From CAYOEZ01 sp964402955 (GTDB lineage Bacteria; Chloroflexota; DTOL01; DAOUCN01), in the NCBI GenBank assembly GCA_964402955.1, contig CAYOEZ010000010.1, positions 1-46,586 of the forward strand: a stretch of DNA of 46,586 nt, in the 5' to 3' direction. The position numbers were made by a program, and so were the translations under genes. Positions 31,695 through 39,419 of this stretch are shown here, piece by piece (within the stretch, counting starts at the first letter, position 1; each line of letters begins with the position of its first letter). The notes under the pieces were generated by a model that saw nothing but the letters and a program-made list of their open reading frames with translations, was not told the DNA's origin and did no database searches.

Positions 31695-33338
31695 ATGGCA
31701 ACAAAGTACATTTTCGTGACCGGCGGCGTGGTCAGCTCGGTGGGCAAGGGCATCACGACCGCATCGATTGGCCGTTTGCTCAAGAGCCGCGGCGTGGCTG
31801 TCACGATCCAGAAGCTCGATCCGTACCTCAACGTTGACCCCGGCACCATGTCTCCCCTGCAGCACGGCGAATGCTATGTCACCGACGACGGCGCAGAAAC
31901 CGACCTCGACCTCGGCCACTACGAACGCTTCATCGACGAGAACCTGGCGCGCGGTAACAATGTGACCGCCGGCCAGGTCTATTCGGCTGTCATCGCCCGT
32001 GAGCGCCACGGCGATTTCCTGGGCGGCACGATCCAGACCATTCCCCACGTCACCAACCACATCAAGGAACGCATTGCCCGCGTCGCCAAGCAATCGGGCG
32101 CCGAGGTCGTGATCGTTGAGGTGGGCGGCACGGTGGGCGATATCGAGGGGCTGCCGTTCCTGGAAGCGATCCGCCAGATGCGCCGCGACGTGGGGGCGGA
32201 GAATGTGCTCTACGTGCATACGACGCTGCTGCCCTACATCGGGGCGACCAGCGAACTCAAGACCAAACCGACGCAGCACAGCGTCAACGAGCTACGGCGC
32301 ATCGGCATCCAGCCCGATGTGATTGTCTGCCGGGCCGATTATCCGATCAGTAGGGACATCAGGAGCAAGATCTCCCTCTTCTGCGACGTCGAAGAACGCG
32401 CTGTCATCCCCCTCCCCACTGTCCCCACCATCTACGAGGTGCCGCTGCTTCTGGAAGCAGACGGGCTGGGCAATTACATCTGTGATTACTTTAACCTGCC
32501 GCGCACGCCCGACCTGAGCGAGTGGCGCGCCCTGGTTGAGCGCATCAAGGCCCCCAAGCCGCAGGTCAAGATCGCCGTGGTCGGTAAATACGTCGCCCTG
32601 CTCGACGCCTATCTCTCGGTGCGTGAGGCGCTCTCACATGCAGGCGTCTTTCATGGCCGCACAATCGACATTGACTGGATCAACGCCGAAGACCTGGAAA
32701 CCGAAGACGTGGAGGAACGACTGCGCAACGTGGCCGGCATTGTTGTGCCCGGCGGCTTTGGCCCGCGTGGCATCGAGGGTAAGATCGCCGCCGCGCGCTA
32801 TGCACGCGAGCACAAGATTCCCTACCTGGGCCTGTACCTGGGCATGCAGGTGATGGTGATCGAGATGGCTCGCCACGCCGTGGGCGCCAACACCCCAAAC
32901 TCAACCGAGTTTGACGAGCAGACAGCCTATCCGGTGATTGACCTGATGGCCGACCAGAGAGAGACGGTGGACAAAGGCGGTACGATGCGCCTGGGTCTCT
33001 ACCCCTGCTTCCTCGTGCCCGGCACAAAGGCCGCGTCAGCCTACAGCCAGTCGCTGATTTACGATCGCCATCGCCATCGTTATGAGCTAAACAACGAGTA
33101 TCGCAAGCTGCTCAACGACGCAGGCATGGTCTTCAGTGGCCTTTCGCCCGATGGGCGGCTGGTAGAGATCGCTGAGATGAAGGACCATCCCTGGATGGTG
33201 GGGAGCCAGTTCCATCCCGAGCTGCGCTCGCGGCCCAACCGGCCCCACCCCCTCTTCGTCGGCTTTATCGGCGCGGCGATGAACGTGTTGTCCGCTGCCG
33301 ACCAGCGCCCCATGCCCGTGCAACAAGCGGTGGTCTAG
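31695..33338 (+). CDS. pyrG: CTP synthase with altered amidotransferase nucleophile
   Basis: 547 aa; ATG 31695 after AAAGGAGGT. It makes CTP from UTP, ATP and an ammonia source. The synthase domain (about 1-268) is complete: VTGGVVSSVGKGI, KLDPYLNVDPGTM, VEVGGTVGDIE. The class I glutamine amidotransferase domain follows, with PGGFGPRGIEGK and the His/Glu pair H507/E509 (SQFHPEL). The nucleophile elbow, GICLGMQ in nearly all homologues, reads GLYLGMQ here, so the catalytic Cys is Tyr381 (TAC). Without that Cys glutamine cannot be hydrolysed; the enzyme could use free ammonia only. A single-base change (TGC to TAC) explains it, so sequencing error must be excluded. Confidence 0.97.
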   Translation: MATKYIFVTGGVVSSVGKGITTASIGRLLKSRGVAVTIQKLDPYLNVDPGTMSPLQHGECYVTDDGAETDLDLGHYERFIDENLARGNNVTAGQVYSAVIARERHGDFLGGTIQTIPHVTNHIKERIARVAKQSGAEVVIVEVGGTVGDIEGLPFLEAIRQMRRDVGAENVLYVHTTLLPYIGATSELKTKPTQHSVNELRRIGIQPDVIVCRADYPISRDIRSKISLFCDVEERAVIPLPTVPTIYEVPLLLEADGLGNYICDYFNLPRTPDLSEWRALVERIKAPKPQVKIAVVGKYVALLDAYLSVREALSHAGVFHGRTIDIDWINAEDLETEDVEERLRNVAGIVVPGGFGPRGIEGKIAAARYAREHKIPYLGLYLGMQVMVIEMARHAVGANTPNSTEFDEQTAYPVIDLMADQRETVDKGGTMRLGLYPCFLVPGTKAASAYSQSLIYDRHRHRYELNNEYRKLLNDAGMVFSGLSPDGRLVEIAEMKDHPWMVGSQFHPELRSRPNRPHPLFVGFIGAAMNVLSAADQRPMPVQQAVV

Positions 33339-33418
33339 CAACCAGCGTTGCTTTGCTCAGCCGTCCGGCGTCTACACAGGCGCCGCACGGCTAGAGAGTG
33401 TAGCTAAGGAAGCCATAC

Positions 33419-33865
33419 ATGCCAAAGACACCGGCCGAGGCCCTGGTACAAATGAAGCGACGCTTCCACGATTATGACCTCTTCATGTGCTATTACCACG
33501 CCGACAAGCACGCAGTCAAGAAGCTCGCCGTGACGCTCCAATTGCCCGGCGTTCTGCCCTGGCTCGACGAGTGGGAATTGCGCCCGGGCTTTCCCTGGCA
33601 GCCCGAGCTGGAGAAGCAGATCAAGCGCATCAAGTCGGCGGCGGTCTTTGTCGGTCAGAGCGGTATCAGCCCCTGGCAGGATGTCGAGATCGATGCCTTC
33701 CTGCGTGAGTTTATGCGCCGCCGCTGCCCGGTTATCCCTGTCATTCTCCCCGATTGCAAACATGTCCCCGACCTGCCCGTCTTCCTCTCCGGCTTGCAGT
33801 GGGTCGACTTCCGCCATCACGACCCCAACCCGCTGAAGATGCTGGTGGGGCGGATACCGGGGTAG
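33419..33865 (+). CDS. Stand-alone TIR-domain protein
   Basis: 148 aa, essentially one TIR domain: YDLFMCYYHADK (strand A/helix A), PGVLPWLDEWELRPGFPW (BB loop and the acidic residues near the NADase site), AAVFVGQSGISPWQDVEIDAF (strand D region). No partner domain, membrane segment or second defence gene is fused. Bacterial TIR proteins often hydrolyse NAD or make cyclic ADP-ribose variants in anti-phage defence; others are scaffolds. It follows pyrG by 80 bp and precedes a toxin-antitoxin locus and a type IIG restriction gene. Defence is plausible, not shown. Ribosome site AAGGA. Confidence 0.88.
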   Translation: MPKTPAEALVQMKRRFHDYDLFMCYYHADKHAVKKLAVTLQLPGVLPWLDEWELRPGFPWQPELEKQIKRIKSAAVFVGQSGISPWQDVEIDAFLREFMRRRCPVIPVILPDCKHVPDLPVFLSGLQWVDFRHHDPNPLKMLVGRIPG

Positions 33866-33921
33866 GTAGTCGGTGAATGATGTCACCGGCAGAATGAGCT
33901 AACAACAGGCAGGATATCTTG

Positions 33922-33950
33922 TTGACGTGCGTGGTACGCCGTTGTATACT
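33922..33950 (+). promoter_or_regulatory. Promoter of brnTA
   Basis: TTGACG (33922-33927), 17-bp spacer, TATACT (33945-33950), about 90 nt before the BrnT start. Confidence 0.65.
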
Positions 33951-34039
33951 CGTACTGTCACCCGACGCCGGCGACTGACGAAGTTTTTCCTGTGATGTGG
34001 TCCACGACGTGGTCTCATCGCGCTACGTTGGAGCAATAT

Positions 34040-34312
34040 ATGGAGTTCGAGTGGGATCCGGACAAGGCAGCGGCCAATCTACGCAAGCATGGCGTCTCCT
34101 TCGAGGAAGCCACGACGGTCTTTTAAGACAACTTATCGTTGACAGGCGCGGACCCTGATCATTCCGCAGGCGAGGCTCGGTTTGTAACCTTCGGCCTCTC
34201 TGGCCGTGGCCGCTTACTTGTTGTCGCTTGTACGGAGCGGGGCAAACGGATTCGCGTCATCAGCGTGAGACCAGCTACCCGCCCGGAAAGGAAACTCTAT
34301 GAAGAAGGCTAA
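34040..34312 (+). pseudogene. brnT: BrnT-family toxin interrupted by an in-frame TAA
   Basis: The 91-codon frame begins MEFEWDPDKAAANLRKHGVS, the BrnT signature, and after the stop continues in the same frame with LSLTGADPDHS, RLLVVACTERGKRIRVISVR and ARPATRPERKLYEEG-like sequence to the natural stop at 34310-34312. Codon 29 (34124-34126) is TAA after TTVF. One substitution would restore a full toxin. The catalytic residues lie mostly after the stop, so the gene should be inactive unless the stop is read through. It overlaps brnA by 14 bp. Confidence 0.88.
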
Positions 34313-34520
34313 CAACGGTTCTGACGAACTACGTGCTGAATATCGCCGCGAGGATTTTGGCCACATGGAGCGCGGCAAGTACGCCGCGCGGGTGAGAGAA
34401 TCCAGCAACGTCGTGGTCCTCGATCCCGATGTCGCAGAGGCTTTCCCAAACGCTCAGGCCGTCAATGCTGCATTGCGCGGTCTGATCGAGCTTGCCAAGG
34501 CGAGCACGCATCTCCCGTAA
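34299..34520 (+). CDS. brnA: BrnA-type antitoxin
   Basis: 73 aa. The start lies inside the end of brnT, the usual layout. Sequence RAEYRREDFG, RGKYAARVRESSNVVVLDPD, VAEAFPNAQAVNAALRGLI shows the linker and ribbon-helix-helix-type region that binds DNA and toxin. The antitoxin is intact although its toxin is interrupted. Confidence 0.85.
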   Translation: MKKANNGSDELRAEYRREDFGHMERGKYAARVRESSNVVVLDPDVAEAFPNAQAVNAALRGLIELAKASTHLP

Positions 34521-34604
34521 AGTGCCACCGACCGGATTGATCGATTGTCTTGCCTTGTGCCTTTCCGCTTATTTCGTCTGTTCCGCTGTCAGACCCCTTA
34601 TGCG

Positions 34605-34637
34605 AAACCACCGAGGTCTCGCAGACCTCGGTGGTTT
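34605..34637. terminator. Bidirectional hairpin terminator (CCACCGAGGTCT family)
   Basis: AAACCACCGAGGTCT and AGACCTCGGTGGTTT form a perfect 15-bp stem with a 3-nt loop CGC, with A-rich and T-rich ends (TTTT follows on the plus strand). It separates brnTA from the convergent type IIG gene. The same palindrome core recurs inside that gene at 35125-35157. Confidence 0.8.
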
Positions 34638-34643
34638 TGGCTC

Positions 34644-37600
34644 TCAGCGCCCCTCGACCAGGGCGATCTCCTCGTCGGTCAGCCCGTAGAGCAGGTAGAC
34701 AATCTGGTCAATCAGCCGGTCGGTGGCCGCCAGACGCTGCTTGATCGGCAGCAGCTTTGCCAGGCTTTTGGCATATTCGGCGGCGAACCGTTCGGTGAAA
34801 TCGCGGCCAGATGGGTCGACGCCTTTGCCGAGCTTGCGGGCGTTCTTGCGCAGGACGGCCAGCGCCTCGTCCTGCGTCCTGGGCGCCTCCCCCTTCTGGT
34901 AGTCGCCCACGTAGTTTTGCAGCGTGGTCTTGCCGGGCAGGTCGTCCACCAGCGCGCCGCTGACGCTTTCCAGCCAGGCCAGGAAGCCCTTGACTTCGGC
35001 CTGCTTCTGCTTGTTCAGCTCGATCATCTGCCCGGCCAGATGCGCTAGCAGGTCGTGCACTACGTCGGACTGCTCAGGCGTGTGCGCCAGGCGCTGCCGC
35101 ACGAAGCCGAGCAGCGGCTCTGCAAGACCACCGAGGTGCCCGAGACCTCGGTGGTCTGCGCACAACGTCTCATACAGCGCCTGCCCCTCCTCCCCCAGCC
35201 GCGCCCGCTCCTCCGCCGCCGTGGTGAACGAGATGCGGCGGATGGGAAGATCGGCCAAATATGTGCCTTTGATCTTGGGGAAGGTGTCCTTCTGGTCATA
35301 AAAGACTGCTCGCCAATAGGCACCAAGACAACGTGAGTTCAGGACGGTAAGCACGTACTTGATGGAATACTGAAGATCTCGTAGAGTGACCATGAAGACA
35401 GTATTGAGGCAGCAGTACTTGGCGTCGTCATATCCCGCCATAGGGGTCTTACCAATCTGTCTCACGACCAGCTTCTCGGCCGCAAAATGTACTGATGTTT
35501 GCCAACATCCACCTCGTTGGGCTACCGTGTTGTAGTACGCATAGAGCTCGCCGTATGCGATGTCGTATCGGTTAACATCTTGCCCTGTCACGCATGGCCT
35601 GTAATCAGGCGATAGGTTCCTCCCCTTGCTCGCCCGTACAACATCATCGGGAAACTGATGGCGGTCTCGCAGTTGCATACCGAAGTTCACATTCGCGATT
35701 TCACCAAGTGGTAGGCAACTCACTTGGGCGATCTTGGTGACAAGATCGTTATGCCCGACACTGAATATGTGTCCTGACGTCCGTAAAAACTCACTCTGGG
35801 TGATGGAGGCGGACCTTCTAAGCTCCAGCCCCCCGCCTACGGCCCCTGCAATCTCGCAGACCACCACATGGGCGTTTCTGCTGGCCTCCTCGTCTTCCCG
35901 TCTCAATACGAAGACCACATTATCAACGCTTGCTTCCTCAAACACGCCATCAGGAACTACGAGCAACCTCAGGACCTGAGTGCGCGACAGAATAAGGCCT
36001 CTCAGCTTCGTTGTGTGGTTGTTGGTAAGGAAAGCGCTTGGTGTGATATAGCCAGCAATTCCTCCCTCGCACGCGAGCCGGACGGCTACCTGAATAAACA
36101 GATGGTACGTGTCCACTTTGTATTGAGCAACGTCAAGCGACCGATAGTATGCAAGTGCTGCTTCATCAGTGTTCTCCGGCTGTAGCAACAGGTAAGGTGG
36201 GTTCCCGATCACCGCGTCAAACCCCGGATTCGCGGCCCAGTCGCGCTTGCGCAGGTCAACGAAGACCTCCGGGAACTCCAGGTCCCAGTGGAAGAAGCGC
36301 TTGTCCTGCCACAGCAGCCGCGCTTGCTCGATGATGGCCTGATCCACTTGCTTGACCGCGGCCGCACCTTCAAGCACAGCAACCAGGTTTTCGCTGTAGG
36401 TGCGCAGGAACTCAACGGCCGCGGCGTTGCCGAAGTACTGGCTGATCCAGATGTCCAAAATCTGCTTGTAGGGCGTCAGCGCATTCTGGAAGCTGGCGAA
36501 GTCCTCGGCGCTCTGGTGGACGTCGGCCAACGTGGCGTCGGAGCGCCCGGCCACATCGGTCATCACCGCCGTCAGGTCGAGCAGGCCAGCAAAGGGGCCA
36601 GCAAACAGGTTACCCTGCGGCGCAGTCACAACCAGGCGCGCCTGCTCGCCGCGTGCTTTTGCCCGCGCTCGCGTCAGGTCGCTAACCTTTGTGCTCAGCG
36701 TTGTCGCTTGCATCGCCTGCTGCACCGTGCGCACATCTGCGCCGATCAGCGAGTTGCCCCAGCGCAGATGGTGGTCGAGGAAGGAGAGCGGCGCGCCGAC
36801 GGTGAACGAGTGCAGCCACAGGCTCAGCTTAGCCAGCTCCACCGCCAGCGGGTTCAGGTCAACGCCATAGATGCAGCGCTTCATCACCAGGCGGGTGAGC
36901 AGCGCCGTGTCGTCGACCCGCCCGCTCTCGATGGTAATGCCCTGCTGCGCCATCTCGCTGTGAATGTCGCCGCGCATGCGCTCGATCAGCCGCTGAATGG
37001 GGTTCCAATCCCAGGGTACCTTCTCGTGGCTGTTGTGATAGGCCTGCATGCGCTCGATGACGCCGTCGGTCAAGTGGTCAACAGCGTTGACGAGGAAGTG
37101 GCCGGAACCCATCGCCGGGTCGCAGACCTTGATGCCCAGGAAAGCGTCGAGCGCGTCGCGCTCAGCCTCCCCAAGCTCAGCGCGCAGGCGCTCATTGGAC
37201 GTGTGATCGTCAGCGGCGCTGCTGTGCAGCGTGCGGCGCAAAGCGGCGATGCGATCCATCGCCTGCTCGAAGCGCGTCTGGCGCTCGCTCAGGATGGGGT
37301 CGAGCGTGTGCTGGACGATGTAGTCAACGATGTAGTCGGGGGTGTAGTAGGAGCCGCTGGCCTTGCGCTCGCCCTTATCGTTGACCAGTTCCACCTTGCC
37401 GCTGGCAGCGTCGCTGACGTTGAGCCGGTTCTCCAGCAACCCCTCATAGATCGCGCCCAGGTTGCGCACGCTGATATAGGCATAGTCCACCGGCTGGCCG
37501 GCGTCACGCACCAGCGTATCGACAACGCCGGCGACGCAGCGGTCGCTGAGCCGGTGCTGCTGCAGGAACTGGTTGTCGGGGTTGGCCGGGCTAAACAGGC

Positions 37601-38753
37601 CGCCATTGTAGCGCGGCAGCTTCAGCTCCCGGTCGCCGCAGTCGATACGGTTGAAGAGCGCGAGCAGCGCGGCGTACTTGGGCGTATTCGCCGTGCCGTC
37701 GCTGATGGCAACGTTGCGATCGTGGCGGTCTTGCGCCCATTTGGCCAGGTCGGTCAGGCTTTGATCGCGGTAGCTTTCCTCGTTGACGGGCAGCAGGGCG
37801 CGCGCCTCGGCGTAGAGCACAAAAAGCAGCTTGTAGAGCAGGCTGAGGCTGGCCTGATAGATCTGGCGCAGGCTCTTGTCCGTTTCAGCGCCGATGCTCA
37901 GTTGGCGAGAGCGATAGGCGACAAAGCCGCCTGCCAGTCCGGGCATCACTTCCTCAAAGACAAGCTTCTTGAGGTTTTCGCTGACTTCGCGGGCGTAGGT
38001 CGTTGAGCCGTCGTAGACGCGCTGCACAAAGGGCTTGCCACGCGTGATCGCGACGAATGCGTCGCGGCGGAAGAAGAGCCACCAACGCTTGAAGTGGGCC
38101 AGATGCTCTGTCGTCGGTTCGTCGCTGGCGCCCAGGAGGTCGAAGCACAGCCCCAGATCGATCTCATAGAACTCGCTGGCGACGCTGCTGACGTCGCGGT
38201 TGTAGAGCCGCCAGATCGTACCATTGGTCAGAATGCCCCAGACCGAGCGGGTGGCATAGAGATAGCTGACCATTTGGTGGCTGGGGTTGCTCTCTGCCTT
38301 CCAGGTATCGCGCCCGCTCGGATCGCGCTGGCTGAGGGCGCGCCCCCAGCGCTTGGCCTCGGCGATGGCGAGGGCGCGACTATAGAAGGCTGCGTCGTCG
38401 CCCTGCAATGGGTTTGCTTCGTCGCGTTTCTGCACATCGGCGAAGAGGGCATAGTCGGGGCGGCTGAGGCGGCGGTCTTTGATTGCGGCCGGTTGCGGGG
38501 TATAGACCCAGCCCAGCAGATCGAGCATCGGCTTCAGCAAGAACTGCTCGGTCTGGCTTTCGTTCCAGTGTGCGCCCTGCTGCCGCGCCTGCTCATACAG
38601 GACGCGCACCTTGTCGAAGACGGGGCGCGGGTCTTCCGCCCATTCGGACTCGTTGGGCAGGCGATTGAGCAACCAGTGTTGCGAAAAGAGGGGTTTGCCG
38701 CTGCTGCGTGGTTCGGCCGTGGGTTGTGCGTTCTCCTGTGAAGATGCGGGCAT
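34644..38753 (-). CDS. Type IIG (Eco57I-like) restriction-modification enzyme
   Basis: 1369 aa in one chain; ATG 38753 with TGGAGGATCGTCA upstream. N-terminal nuclease: D100 (SRPDYALF) and E132-A-K134 (AIAEAKRW) fit PD-(D/E)XK. A helical spacer is followed by the N6-adenine methyltransferase with motif I CDPAMGSGHF (D545) and motif IV GNPPYLL (N851), the gamma-class order. The C-terminal region from about residue 860 holds the target-recognition domain; its DNA (about 35300-36170) is lower in GC, as expected for a swapped specificity region. Near residues 1200-1210 the protein carries HRGLGHLGG, encoded by a palindromic repeat inserted in frame. Recognition sequence unknown. Confidence 0.92.
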   Translation of the reverse strand: MPASSQENAQPTAEPRSSGKPLFSQHWLLNRLPNESEWAEDPRPVFDKVRVLYEQARQQGAHWNESQTEQFLLKPMLDLLGWVYTPQPAAIKDRRLSRPDYALFADVQKRDEANPLQGDDAAFYSRALAIAEAKRWGRALSQRDPSGRDTWKAESNPSHQMVSYLYATRSVWGILTNGTIWRLYNRDVSSVASEFYEIDLGLCFDLLGASDEPTTEHLAHFKRWWLFFRRDAFVAITRGKPFVQRVYDGSTTYAREVSENLKKLVFEEVMPGLAGGFVAYRSRQLSIGAETDKSLRQIYQASLSLLYKLLFVLYAEARALLPVNEESYRDQSLTDLAKWAQDRHDRNVAISDGTANTPKYAALLALFNRIDCGDRELKLPRYNGGLFSPANPDNQFLQQHRLSDRCVAGVVDTLVRDAGQPVDYAYISVRNLGAIYEGLLENRLNVSDAASGKVELVNDKGERKASGSYYTPDYIVDYIVQHTLDPILSERQTRFEQAMDRIAALRRTLHSSAADDHTSNERLRAELGEAERDALDAFLGIKVCDPAMGSGHFLVNAVDHLTDGVIERMQAYHNSHEKVPWDWNPIQRLIERMRGDIHSEMAQQGITIESGRVDDTALLTRLVMKRCIYGVDLNPLAVELAKLSLWLHSFTVGAPLSFLDHHLRWGNSLIGADVRTVQQAMQATTLSTKVSDLTRARAKARGEQARLVVTAPQGNLFAGPFAGLLDLTAVMTDVAGRSDATLADVHQSAEDFASFQNALTPYKQILDIWISQYFGNAAAVEFLRTYSENLVAVLEGAAAVKQVDQAIIEQARLLWQDKRFFHWDLEFPEVFVDLRKRDWAANPGFDAVIGNPPYLLLQPENTDEAALAYYRSLDVAQYKVDTYHLFIQVAVRLACEGGIAGYITPSAFLTNNHTTKLRGLILSRTQVLRLLVVPDGVFEEASVDNVVFVLRREDEEASRNAHVVVCEIAGAVGGGLELRRSASITQSEFLRTSGHIFSVGHNDLVTKIAQVSCLPLGEIANVNFGMQLRDRHQFPDDVVRASKGRNLSPDYRPCVTGQDVNRYDIAYGELYAYYNTVAQRGGCWQTSVHFAAEKLVVRQIGKTPMAGYDDAKYCCLNTVFMVTLRDLQYSIKYVLTVLNSRCLGAYWRAVFYDQKDTFPKIKGTYLADLPIRRISFTTAAEERARLGEEGQALYETLCADHRGLGHLGGLAEPLLGFVRQRLAHTPEQSDVVHDLLAHLAGQMIELNKQKQAEVKGFLAWLESVSGALVDDLPGKTTLQNYVGDYQKGEAPRTQDEALAVLRKNARKLGKGVDPSGRDFTERFAAEYAKSLAKLLPIKQRLAATDRLIDQIVYLLYGLTDEEIALVEGR
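35125..35157. repeat. CCACCGAGGT palindromic element inside the type IIG gene
   Basis: AGACCACCGAGGT and ACCTCGGTGGTCT form a 13-bp perfect stem with a 7-nt loop, the same core as the intergenic hairpin at 34605-34637. Its length keeps the reading frame open and adds DHRGLGHLGGL to the protein. Confidence 0.8.
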
Positions 38754-38795
38754 TGACGATCCTCCAGGCGCTAAGCGTGTCGGTAGGCTGGCGCG

Positions 38796-38824
38796 ATTAT
38801 ACCACGCGCACGAGGGCAGGGCAA
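38796..38824 (-). promoter_or_regulatory. Promoter of the type IIG gene
   Basis: Minus strand: TTGCCC (38824-38819), 17-bp spacer, TATAAT (38801-38796), about 43 bp before the start codon. Confidence 0.7.
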
Positions 38825-38863
38825 CGGCTCAAGCACCAGGTACGATGACAATTCACTAATAGA

Positions 38864-39011
38864 TTCCGTAACCACCTTCTTGAGCCAGTGCACGCGGGCG
38901 GCGAGCGCGCGGCTGAAGCCCGGCTTCTAAGCGCAAGTTCTGCAGACAACGGCTTAGGAGCGGAGCTTCAGTCCCGCGCTTGACGAAATCGCGAAATGAT
39001 TGGGTTACGGA
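38864..39011. repeat. 148-bp element with TTCCGTAACC/GGTTACGGA ends
   Basis: TCCGTAACC (38865-38873) and GGTTACGGA (39003-39011) are inverted ends around an imperfect long stem (GCGGCTGAAGCCC near 38909 against GGAGCTTCAGTCCCGCGC near 38960). It may be a small non-coding mobile element. No gene lies between 38754 and 39419. Confidence 0.45.
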
Positions 39012-39114
39012 GCTATTTCGTTTTTCTTCATAATGCCCGGTGTACGCCCCGCCCCCCTACCCCCAACTTTGGGGGAAAAACCGCAGGCAGCAAAACGCTG
39101 TGATAGCCGTCTCC

Positions 39115-39414
39115 GTCTCCCCCGAAGTCGGGGGCCGGGGGGCCGCGCCATCGCGCCCGATGCTGGCTCCCCCAGGATTGGAGGCAGGGGGGCCACGCCA
39201 TCGCGCCCGTTGCTGGCTCCCCCGAGGTCGGGGGCAGGGGGGCCACGCCATCGCGCCCGNNNNNNNNNNNNNNNNNNNNNNNNNNNNNNNNNNNNNNNNN
39301 NNNNNNNNNNNNNNNNNNNNNNNNNNNNNNNNNNNNNNNNNNNNNNNNNNNNNNNNNNNGGGGCCACGCCATCGCGCCCGTTGCTGGCTCCCCCGAGGTC
39401 GGGGGCAGGGGGGC
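39115..39414. repeat. 50-bp tandem repeat array containing a 100-N assembly gap
   Basis: Units start with GGCC(A/G)CGCCATCGCGCCCG at 39141, 39191, 39241 and, after the gap, 39362; two are complete before the gap and one after. Each unit carries CTCCCCCGAGGTCGGGGG, itself hairpin-forming. Bases 39260-39359 are exactly 100 N, so the true copy number is unknown. There are no unique spacers, so it is not a CRISPR array. A separate short hairpin CCCCCAA-CT-TTGGGGG lies at 39060-39075. Confidence 0.9.
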
Positions 39415-39419
39415 TGCCC

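Noticed and set aside
36288..38006. A 572-codon open frame on the plus strand
   Set aside because: It lies antisense to the type IIG enzyme, which has nuclease and methyltransferase motifs; no recognisable motifs in the antisense product.
39115..39414. Possible CRISPR array
   Set aside because: The 50-bp units are contiguous tandem copies with no unique spacers, and no cas genes are nearby.
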